Positions 1 to 6,900 of a DNA stretch of 7,114 bases are shown here, one piece after another. The position numbers and the translations under genes are program-made. Location of the stretch: NCBI GenBank assembly GCA_012032575.1, contig JAAUSP010000402.1, positions 1-7,114 on the forward strand, in the 5' to 3' direction. The notes below the pieces were generated by a model. It worked only from the letters and a program-made list of their open reading frames with translations. It searched no databases and had not been told where the DNA came from. The stretch comes from Anaerolineales bacterium. Lineage in GTDB: Bacteria > Chloroflexota > Anaerolineae > 4572-78 > J111. Within the stretch, counting starts at the first letter, position 1, and each line of letters starts with the position of its first letter.

Positions 1-255
1 GCCCGGGTAGGCACTTTTCTGTTTCTTGAGTCTTCTGTTACCGGAAGACCTAACGAACTGCGCCATGCTGACAACACGCCAATTGCCAAAGGGGTACAGT
101 TGAGCTTCAACTCGGGTGAAACTTACTACATCATTGATTTCGACAGCATTCCTGACGAACTACGCCGGGCCGACACAGATGCTCTGCTTGACACTCTACA
201 AGGCGAATTCACCTCAAAGTGGTCTGTCAGTGAGAATTTTCCATTTTTATCTTGA
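1..255 (+). CDS. Gene A, segment 1 of 2: propeller-repeat protein, 5'-partial, ends at an apparent frameshift
   Basis: Frame 1 is open from the window edge to TGA at 253-255 and encodes two blades of the same repeat found in the rest of gene A: one with the core PNELRHAD (GAA codon at 55) and one reading TYYIIDFDS then PDELRRAD (GAA at 157). After these, the frame ends in NFPFLS and stop. Adding one T to the T5 run at 244-248 gives NFPFFILNYEEG, which is the normal YFIxxY strand of the next blade and runs straight into segment 2. The segment is therefore the upstream part of the same gene and not a separate protein. Its N-terminus lies outside the window. By analogy with gene B it probably carried a STAND NTPase module there, but this cannot be seen. 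The coding assignment is secure from the repeat match; the molecular function is not. Confidence 0.8.
   Translation, partial: ARVGTFLFLESSVTGRPNELRHADNTPIAKGVQLSFNSGETYYIIDFDSIPDELRRADTDALLDTLQGEFTSKWSVSENFPFLS
234..255 (+). other. Frameshift junction 1, at T5 (244-248) in gene A
   Basis: The frame used upstream stops at 253-255, and the frame used downstream has a TGA at 231-233, so the change of frame must fall in 234-255. This interval contains ATTTTTA (243-249). One extra T restores an uninterrupted blade (PFFILNYEEG). The simplest reading is a single missing base, either in the assembly or in the genome. Confidence 0.8.
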
Positions 256-2057
256 ATTATGAAGAAGGTCCGAGCCAATTACGCAGCAAAACTGATGGCA
301 GCCTGGTTGATACCCTGGCAGGCAAGATTCAAGATTTTACTTTAGGTGGAGTCTATTTTGTTGTTGATTATACCGACTCACCAAGCGAGCTTCGCTTGTC
401 GGCTGATGGAACCCTGATTCAAACTTTAAAAGGGAAAATTTACTCCGAGACTAATCCCGGTGGCATAAACACCAGCCCTAATGAAACCTATTTTATTGTT
501 GATTATGCCGATGCACCCAGCGAACTTCGTCTTTCCGCCGATGGGACCCTCATTAAGACTTTAACTGGGAATGTTTCCTCCGAAACCGATCAATTTGGTT
601 TAACCCTCAGTGTAACCTTCAGCCCCAATGAAACTTATTTTATTGTTAATTATACCGATGCACCCAGCGAACTTCGCCTTTCCGCCAATGGTTCCCTTAT
701 TGAAACTTTTGAGGAAAAAACCTTCTCTGCCGGTAACATAATCTTCAGCCCCAATGAAACCTATTTTGTTGTTCCGTACCCTGATGGAACTGCCGAACTC
801 CGTCGGACGGATGATGGTTCTCTTATCCAACCCTTTCCCTATGATCTGCAAGGGTATGGGAATAATATAACCTTTAGCCCCCAGGGAACTTACTTTGTTG
901 TTAGTAATTATGATGAAAAACCCGACGAATTACGACGCACCCATGATGGATTGCCTATCGCAACTTTACCTGACGCCGTCGAAAGCGTCATATTCAATCC
1001 AACTGAGTCCCTTTTCGTGATAACAATTTATTATCAGACCGAATTGCGTCACCTGGACAATGTTTCACTAATCGAATCCCTGACAGGTATTACCTTTAGT
1101 CCTGATCAAACCTACTTTGTGGCCAATTATGCGGATAAGCCCAGTGAATTACGCCGCGCTAGGAATGGTTCAGTGGTTGCCACTTTGAACGGAAATGTTC
1201 GTATATATGGTTCTACCCCTCAAATTAAATTTACTCCAAATAGTACCATTTTATACTCAATTATTGATAATGGGGATTACCAGTATTCTCGAGAATTACG
1301 GCGTACCAGTGATGGCTCTCTTATCGTAACAGAAAGTATCTGTGGAGCAGCCTTCTATCCGGATAAGCCTTACTTCCTGGTGGATTATGCATGTAATTAT
1401 GGTGATAACAATAAACCTGGCGAACTGCGGAGTATAGTTGATGGTTCGGTGATAGAAACTCTCGCCGGAGATGTGGATACTTCAATTAGTGATTATCTAT
1501 CCGGTGAGTCGTACACTAACGAAGATCATACTTTTGACTTCAGTCCTGACAACAACTACTTTGTCATTCGCTATACTGACGCGCCCAGTGAGCTGCGTAA
1601 CGCGGCCGATGGTTCTCTTATCAAGAAATTTCCCGGCATAATAGATCAATTACAATTTGATAATATAAATAGTAACGACTTGCCGAATGACTCAACTGCT
1701 TCTTTGCTGCAACTGGTGTATCAAGATGACCGAGAAGATATGTGGTATCTGGGCGATGAGGTTTTTCAGGTGGTTAAACCAGACCGGGAATTGGATTTGA
1801 ACGAAGGTACTCCGACTGAAATCGAATTTAGAAATCCCCTTATCGTAAATCAACAACGGCTGATTATAAGGTATGAGGGAGGAGTAAGTTATTTAGTGGA
1901 TCTGGCCTGGTTACAAAAACTGGGCGGGGTTATTAACCCGAATTTATCTCCGGAGGAGTTTGCAGAAGTAGCTTGCCAGCCATTCAAGGAGGGGCTGTTT
2001 AACGATTCGGCGTTAGACAAATACCTGCCTGAAGCAGAACGGCTCGCTTGCCGGTGA
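252..2057 (+). CDS. Gene A, segment 2 of 2: WD40-like beta-propeller array with conserved C-terminal tail
   Basis: This frame encodes eleven further blades (c to m), each built as FSPxE or similar, then TYFIVxYxDAP, SELRxxADG and SLIxTLxG. They are followed by a non-repeat tail of about 125 residues. The pattern resembles a four-stranded WD40-type blade, but the usual WD dipeptide is replaced by ELR. Blade spacing is 105-168 bp. The TTG at 252 is not a credible gene start: it lies inside a blade, no ribosome site precedes it, and the frame is open back to 234, where it meets the frame of segment 1. The tail (LLQLVYQDDREDMWYLGD, later ACQPF, KYLPEAERLACR) matches the tail beginning in gene B, so the two genes are paralogues. 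Likely role: ligand- or partner-binding sensor half of a STAND-type protein (inference). No enzymatic motif, signal peptide or membrane helix is visible in this part. Confidence 0.82.
   Translation: MNYEEGPSQLRSKTDGSLVDTLAGKIQDFTLGGVYFVVDYTDSPSELRLSADGTLIQTLKGKIYSETNPGGINTSPNETYFIVDYADAPSELRLSADGTLIKTLTGNVSSETDQFGLTLSVTFSPNETYFIVNYTDAPSELRLSANGSLIETFEEKTFSAGNIIFSPNETYFVVPYPDGTAELRRTDDGSLIQPFPYDLQGYGNNITFSPQGTYFVVSNYDEKPDELRRTHDGLPIATLPDAVESVIFNPTESLFVITIYYQTELRHLDNVSLIESLTGITFSPDQTYFVANYADKPSELRRARNGSVVATLNGNVRIYGSTPQIKFTPNSTILYSIIDNGDYQYSRELRRTSDGSLIVTESICGAAFYPDKPYFLVDYACNYGDNNKPGELRSIVDGSVIETLAGDVDTSISDYLSGESYTNEDHTFDFSPDNNYFVIRYTDAPSELRNAADGSLIKKFPGIIDQLQFDNINSNDLPNDSTASLLQLVYQDDREDMWYLGDEVFQVVKPDRELDLNEGTPTEIEFRNPLIVNQQRLIIRYEGGVSYLVDLAWLQKLGGVINPNLSPEEFAEVACQPFKEGLFNDSALDKYLPEAERLACR
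480..691 (+). repeat. Recently duplicated blade pair inside gene A
   Basis: The 65 bases at 480-544 and at 627-691 differ at only 5 positions, and the copies are exactly 147 bp (49 codons) apart. Both encode the same blade core with SELRLSA. The adjacent upstream blade (E codon at 387) shares the unusual LRLSADG wording but has diverged at the DNA level. Local clustering of near-identical units points to tandem duplication or gene conversion within the array. Confidence 0.8.
1643..2054 (+). other. Conserved C-terminal tail region of gene A
   Basis: After the last blade the sequence stops repeating and encodes LLQLVYQDDREDMWYLGD, VFQVVKPD, a segment with IEFRNPL and RLIIRYEGG, and a final helical part containing SPEEFAEVACQPF and YLPEAERLACR. 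The first part aligns by eye with the region after the last blade of gene B (LMQLSYEDGRNDLWLVGD, AYQLVEPD). The tail is therefore a shared module and not random C-terminal sequence. The paired cysteines (ACQ, ACR), with helix between, resemble tails I recall from other bacterial NTPase-WD40 proteins. Its function is unknown. Confidence 0.65.
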
Positions 2058-2115
2058 AAATGTCACTTATGAAGCCCTGATTAACCCTGACCGAAAGGAT
2101 AAAAAATGTCACTTA
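2057..2115 (+). repeat. 13-bp direct repeat flanking the gene A/gene B junction
   Basis: AAAATGTCACTTA occurs at 2057-2069 and again at 2103-2115, 46 bp apart. The second copy contains the start codon of gene B and its first codons (ATG TCA CTT). The first copy begins at the last base of the gene A stop codon and would encode only a six-codon frame ending at TGA 2078-2080. It may be a remnant of the duplication that produced the two paralogues, or chance. The 48-bp gap holds no recognisable terminator hairpin, and the two genes could be co-transcribed. Confidence 0.6.
2094..2099 (+). promoter_or_regulatory. Ribosome binding site of gene B
   Basis: AAAGGA lies six bases before the ATG at 2106, a good Shine-Dalgarno match and spacing. 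It supports 2106 as the true start. The first copy of the 13-bp repeat has no comparable purine-rich site before its ATG at 2060. Confidence 0.7.
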
Positions 2116-3035
2116 ACAATGAACCTGGCCCCTCTTCTGAGTCAGCACCCCAGCAGTTTCCTGCTCCTGGCGCTTCTATTGGCAGCGTTAATTTCGCTGA
2201 CATTAGCGGCGGACAAATCGAGATTGGCGATATCCGGGTTGATATCAAGGCTGAAGCTGATATTGTGGGCGGAAATAAGCTCGTCCAGAATATCACCCAA
2301 ATTCAAAAACGAGCGCTAACGGCTGCTGAGGAAGCGGCCCAGTCACGGTCACTGGCTTTGCAGCAGTTAGCCGCCGGGGTTAGTGATTATGCCCAGCGCT
2401 TATCTGCTCTTGCAGTTGGCGATGCCGATGCTGGTAACCCTTACAAGGGATTACTGGCTTACCGTTTGGGTGATGCCAGGCTTTTCTATGGGCGGGATAA
2501 CACGATTAGAGATTTATTACGCATTATCCACCGTCACCCACTGACTGTATTGCACTCCGAGTCTGGTTCAGGAAAAAGTTCCCTCCTCCAGGCCGGCCTC
2601 ATGCCTCACTTACTGGCTGATGAAAAGCCGCATCTACCAGTTTACCTCAGGCCCTACAACGTCCGCCCGGATCTGGCTATCAAACGCGAATTCCTGCCGA
2701 TTCTGGGCCAACCGACCTCCACATCTATTGAGTCAAATCAGGTTTACCGCTATCTGGCCGATGCTCCCTTACAGGAGTTTCTGCGTCAGGTGACCGGGGT
2801 TTTGGGGCCAAACGGTACGGTCTATCTTTTACTCGACCAGTTTGAGGAACTGTTCACGATGCTGGATCAGGCTGATCAAACGACTTTTGTTAGCGAGCTG
2901 GCGGCCTGTCTTAATGATGAAACTTTATCGGTGCGTTGGGTGTTGGCGCTGCGGAGTGAATTTTTAGTGACCTGGCCAATTTTCGCCCGGAAATTGAACA
3001 TCCTTTTGAAAATGAATACCGCCTCAACCGGTTAA
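2106..3035 (+). CDS. Gene B, segment 1 of 3: N-terminal region and P-loop core of an nSTAND-type NTPase
   Basis: This is the N-terminal part of a protein that, with two single-base corrections, reaches at least 1670 residues. Residues 1-25 are Pro/Ser-rich. Residues 26-64 are Gly/Ile-rich (ISGGQIEIGDIRVDI, then ADIVGGNKLV), followed by a helix to about 105. The NTPase core opens with NPYKGLLAYR (111-120) and FYGRD (127-131), the characteristic entry of nSTAND proteins. It continues with Walker A SESGSGKSS (151-159) plus LLQAGLMPHL, Walker B LLLDQFEELF (241-250), and the strand with arginine WVLALRSEF (278-286). Family knowledge: STAND NTPases bind ATP or GTP and oligomerise on ligand sensing, in signalling and immunity. 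After F286 the frame drifts into unrelated sequence and stops at 3033-3035, so the last 23 codons are not native protein. The start is supported by AAAGGA six bases upstream. No catalytic effector domain is recognisable at the N-terminus. Confidence 0.87.
   Translation: MSLNNEPGPSSESAPQQFPAPGASIGSVNFADISGGQIEIGDIRVDIKAEADIVGGNKLVQNITQIQKRALTAAEEAAQSRSLALQQLAAGVSDYAQRLSALAVGDADAGNPYKGLLAYRLGDARLFYGRDNTIRDLLRIIHRHPLTVLHSESGSGKSSLLQAGLMPHLLADEKPHLPVYLRPYNVRPDLAIKREFLPILGQPTSTSIESNQVYRYLADAPLQEFLRQVTGVLGPNGTVYLLLDQFEELFTMLDQADQTTFVSELAACLNDETLSVRWVLALRSEFLVTWPIFARKLNILLKMNTASTG
2960..3035 (+). other. Frameshift junction 2, at T5 (2961-2965) in gene B
   Basis: The downstream frame has a TGA at 2957-2959 and the upstream frame stops at 3033-3035, so the switch lies between them. 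Adding one T to the run 2961-2965 gives RSEFFSDLANFRPEI and then the family motif region NEYRLNRLSRAEAA. This restores the expected order of an nSTAND ATPase. The local heptamer ATTTTTA (2960-2966) is the same as at junction 1. Confidence 0.85.
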
Positions 3036-3901
3036 GTCGAGCGGAGGCTGCCAGTGTTATTGTGGCCCCGGCCCTCCATCATAGCCTCACTTTTGAACCG
3101 GCCCTGGTTGAAACGCTGCTCCGGGAACTAAAGGATGAGAAAGGCGAAATTCATCCCCCCCAAATCCAGTTGGTCTGTTCGGCCCTGTACAATTTATTAT
3201 CAGTGCAGCAGCAAGCTGACCCTAATTTTCCCGACCAGATTACTCAACAGATGTACGAGGCCGAAGGCCGGGCTGAGGGTATTCTGCATGGGCATCTGAA
3301 ACGAGTGCTGGCGCAGAACTGGCCAACGAAACAAGAACAAGACCTGGCCCGACAGGTATTGGTGGCTTTAGTCTCCGCTGATGGGCATCGTGTCCGCCGG
3401 ACTCGCAGCAACCTGGCTCGTGAATTAGCCTATTATATTGTGACCGCTCAGGGAATAGAGGAGGTGCGGCAACAACTTGACCCGCTATTAAGCCAGTTGG
3501 TAAAAAGCCGTTTATTGAATGTAGCCAAGGATGAAGAGACCGATGAATCCAGCTACGAATTGGTCCACGACTATCTCCTGACCGAAATTAAGATTGACCC
3601 TGAGCTTCGTTCCCGCAAGGTGGCTCAGGAGATGCTTGACCAGGTGGCCAAGAACTACCAACGATTTGGCCCGTTACTCAATGAAGAACAGTTCAACATT
3701 ATCAACCGGGAACGAAAGTTTCTGGTTGTAAACGAAGCTGCGGCTGAATTACTACAAAAAGCCAGGAAAGGCTTGAAGCCGATGCTCGCGCTAAAGAAGC
3801 TCAACTTCAACGAGAAGTGGAGCAGCAAAAAGCTCTGGCTGAGGAACAACGTAAGCGAGCTGAGGCCCAGGAGCAAGCCGCCGCCCGCCAGCGCAAGTTG
3901 A
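2966..3901 (+). CDS. Gene B, segment 2 of 3: C-terminal half of the STAND NTPase module
   Basis: Numbering follows the corrected protein. The segment continues the NTPase with NEYRLNRLSRAEAA and VAPA (the usual stretch after the sensor arginine in this family), then HPPQIQLVCSALY (350-362), equivalent to the LQLVC-type helix of STAND proteins. A helical region rich in Leu and charged residues leads to YELVHDYLLTEI (484-495). This VHD-containing motif closes the winged-helix part in many bacterial STAND NTPases. From about 500 the sequence is helical and ends in AAAELLQK. Beyond 3760 the frame yields proline-rich out-of-frame sequence up to its stop at 3899-3901, so the last 46 or so codons are not native. 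The GTG at 3062 could be mistaken for a start, but it sits inside a conserved motif (IVAPA) and has no ribosome site. Coding potential and family assignment are clear. Confidence 0.85.
   Translation, partial: SDLANFRPEIEHPFENEYRLNRLSRAEAASVIVAPALHHSLTFEPALVETLLRELKDEKGEIHPPQIQLVCSALYNLLSVQQQADPNFPDQITQQMYEAEGRAEGILHGHLKRVLAQNWPTKQEQDLARQVLVALVSADGHRVRRTRSNLARELAYYIVTAQGIEEVRQQLDPLLSQLVKSRLLNVAKDEETDESSYELVHDYLLTEIKIDPELRSRKVAQEMLDQVAKNYQRFGPLLNEEQFNIINRERKFLVVNEAAAELLQKARKGLKPMLALKKLNFNEKWSSKKLWLRNNVSELRPRSKPPPASAS
3748..3901 (+). other. Frameshift junction 3, at A5 (3756-3760) in gene B
   Basis: The downstream frame has a TGA at 3745-3747 and the upstream frame stops at 3899-3901. Adding one A to the run at 3756-3760 reads LLQKSQERLEADARAKEA, which passes smoothly into the coiled coil. 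Without it the sequence turns into an atypical basic, proline-rich stretch (LRPRSKPPPASAS). Confidence 0.85.
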
Positions 3902-6900
3902 CCCGCCTGGCCTTTGCGGTTGGCGCTGTAGCAATCATCATGGCTATTCTGGCCGGAGTCTCTGGGGTTACGGCTAAACAAACCGTAGATGCCGCCAACA
4001 AAGAGAGTACTCGCGCCCTCACAAACCAACAAGAAGCAGAAGCTAATGCCGCTATGGCAGTTGCCGGTAAAGAAACAGCGGTGGCTGAACAACAGCGGGC
4101 AGATCGTTCCGCCAGCATTACCCGCGCCCGGTCTCTTTTGGCCAATGGCCGGTTACTGGTTGACCAGGCTCCTCTCTTGGGTTTGCGCTTAATGTTGGAA
4201 GGATTGGCTATCCTGCCCGAAGATGTGCAACTTGAGCAGGATACCATCTCGCCTGATATGATTGCCACTGAAATCCAGCAGGCAGGCAGCCTGGGACGGC
4301 TGGCCAAGTTAGATAATGTTATCAATGTATACCCTGGTCCGGAAAAAACCACCTTCATTATTGCTTATGATAACGCCCCAGGTGAATTATATAATGCCGC
4401 CACCGGTGCCCGTCTCGAAACTTTACCAGGGAAGGTACCCAAAATTGATGATAATATTCTCAGCCCTGATGAGAACTACTTTATCATCAAATATGATGAT
4501 GCTCCTGGTGAACTCCGCCGTACTACAGATGGCGCTCGTCTCGAAACCTTACCGGGGAACGTATCCGAATATTGGGGTTTGTTTAGCCCAAATAAAAGTT
4601 ATTTCATCATCAATTACAATGATACTCTTCCTAGTGAACTGCGAAAGGCAGCCGATGGTTCTCTTATCGAAACTTTACCTGGGAAAAGCGGTTTTCAGTA
4701 TCTCCCCGCCTATCAAGAAGACGCAATTTTTACTATTGTTGATTACCCTGATGATGTACCCACCGAATTGCGCCGCGCTGCCGATGGCTCTTTTATCGAC
4801 TTTCTGGCTGGTGATGTAGTAAATACCGATTTCGACCCCAATAAATCTTACTTCCGGTTTGATTACGACAACAATACACCCAGTGAGTTACGAAGCACGG
4901 CTGATGGTTCACTTATTGAAACTCTACCTGGAACCGTTTCACAAGATATTGGCGTTAAAATTCTTCCTCCTGAACTGAGTTACTTCATTGTTGATTATGT
5001 CAGTGCACCCGGCGAATTGCGTTATACTGCTGACGGGTCCCTCATCGAACCGCTGTCCGGAAACGTCAACTATATTGACTTCTCCTCCGATGAACCCTAT
5101 TTCATCATTAATTATGACGACGCCCCCAGTGAACTGCGCCGTACGGCTGATGGCGTTCTTATTGACACTTTAGTCGGCAAGGTGGTAGGGAACAGTAACC
5201 ATAACCTAATCTTTAGCCCAAATAAAACCTACTTTTTTATTGATTTCGAAGATGCGCCTGGCGAACTACGTAGCGCGAGTGATGGCGCTCTTATCAAAAC
5301 ATTGACTCACAATATTGAGAACTACAGCTACAACACTGATGTTACTTTTAGTCCTGACGAAACTTACTTCGTTATCAACTATATAACGTCACAACAACCG
5401 CTAACCGGTGAACCCGGTGAACTACGCCGTAGCAATGATGGTAAACCGCTCAAAACCCTGGCTAATGATAACATCAAACAGGTAATCTTCAGTCCTGATG
5501 AGAGTTATGTACTGATTAAATATTCGAATACTCCCGTCGAATTACTTCACACTATTGATGGCTCTCTCATTGAAACCTCAAAAGGTATTCCATCTGAGGT
5601 GGATTCCAGTCCAGACCAGAGTTTTTTTATCTTCCGATACAACGATGGCACTCCTAACGAAATGCTCCGTATCGCCAATGGTTCAGCCATCACGACTACC
5701 CTCGGGGATAGCCTTATTAGTAGCCTCAACTTCTACCCCGACGCAGCTTATTTTTATATTAGTTATCAAGACGCACCCGGTGAATTGCGTAGCACCGTTA
5801 ATGGCGATCCTATCTCTTACACCTTTAAGGCTGGCAGTTCGCCAGGAATCTTTAACCCAGACGGAACTTTCTTCATTGTTAATAACAATGATACGCCTGA
5901 TAAACTGGTCTATATTGCCGATGATTCCGTTAAACCTTTGGCCGGAAATGTATCGAGTCAATACCCTCCAAACTTCAACCTACCTGGGCCGTACTTCATC
6001 ATCAATTATGATGATGCTAACAGCGAACTCCGTAATGCTAAAGATGGCTCTTTTATCGAACAACTAGCCGGTAAAGAAGCACAGGTCACGAACTTTGATT
6101 TAAACAAGTCATATTTCATCATCAATTACAGTGATGCTAATAGCGAACTACGCCGTACAACCGATGGATCTCTCATTAAAAAGTTGACTGGAAATCTTTT
6201 TAGTGTCTATGGAAACCAGACGATAATTTCTATCCCTAATAAAACTTACTTCATTGCTGACTATGAGGATGCCCCCGGAGAATTAAGAAACAGCACTGAT
6301 GGCTCCCTGGTTGAAAGTTTAACCGGAACTGTCGCCAAAATCTCATTTTTTGAACCCTATTTTATCATCCAGTATGACGACAAACCCGGCGAATTACGTC
6401 GTAACGTGGATGGTTCGCTCATCGAAAAACTAGCCGGTGTTATCGAAAACATCACCACCAGTCCAAACAAAACCTACCAGATTTTTGATTATGCCAACGC
6501 CTCCGCTGAGATACATAATACAACTGACGGCTCCTTGATTGCCCGTTTGACCGGAAACACCCATTCCGACACTTACGGTGGTGTTGGTGGAGTAATGTTT
6601 AGCCCTGATGAGACCTATTTTATTGTTGATTACGAGGATAAGCCCAGTGAATTGCGTAACGCCGCCAATGGTGATCTCATCGAGAGATTAGTCGGAAAAA
6701 TCGAATACCCTCAGCTTGGTGATATTCCACACTTCTTCGATACCTTCTTTGTAGTTGACTATGCTGATGATAAACCTGGTGAATTACGCCGCACTGCTGA
6801 TGGTTCGCTTATTGACACTTTGGCAGGCAATGCAGATAACGCTGCCATAACCTTCAGCCCAGACAAAACCTACTTTGTCATAGATTACTATTCAGATACA

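Larger units (their letters stand above)
1..1642 (+). repeat. Gene A propeller array: 13 visible ELR-type blades
   Basis: Thirteen copies are visible, marked by the ELR (or QLR) codons. The first base of the E/Q codon lies at 55, 157, 276, 387, 522, 669, 795, 927, 1041, 1146, 1293, 1422 and 1590. The best-kept positions are Y-F in the second strand, an aromatic Y four to five residues later, D/P before the ELR, and D-G before a hydrophobic LI pair. Blades i (1041) and k (1293) are the most divergent, and blade l (1422) has a longer loop (YACNYGDNNKPGELR). The array continues past the left edge, so the full number is unknown. A beta-propeller fold is inferred from the about 40-residue period and the FSPD...DG...L pattern. 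Confidence 0.8.

Noticed and set aside
252..254. TTG as the real start of gene A
   Set aside because: It interrupts a propeller blade, and the preceding 250 bases encode two more blades in frame 1.
600..851. Minus-strand repetitive frames in both arrays (600-851, 5683-5961)
   Set aside because: They are complements of blade-coding DNA, without start signals.
2058..2105. Terminator or separate promoter between the genes
   Set aside because: No inverted repeat with a T tract and no convincing -35/-10 pair can be seen in these 48 bases.
2119..2319. Small plus-strand frame starting MNLAPLLSQHPSS with a hydrophobic, signal-peptide-like stretch
   Set aside because: It lies wholly within the well-supported N-terminus of gene B in another frame and has no ribosome site. 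Its hydrophobic character comes from the gene B codons.
3062..3064. GTG as an independent start of a second gene
   Set aside because: It falls inside the continuous NTPase motif SVIVAPA. The same frame is open and conserved upstream to the T5 junction, and there is no ribosome site.
3807..4358. 183-codon minus-strand frame opposite the coiled coil and linker (also 3655-4092 minus)
   Set aside because: It is antisense to strongly conserved coding sequence. The composition (Ala/Ser/Arg/Cys-rich) is typical of the complement of a coiled-coil gene, with no recognisable motif.
4316..6067. Plus-strand out-of-frame readings within the gene B repeat array (4316-4819, 4988-5173, 5555-6067)
   Set aside because: They are shadows of the repeat in another frame. 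Their own apparent repeats (e.g. VNCVAPLMA-like strings) follow from the underlying blade codons.
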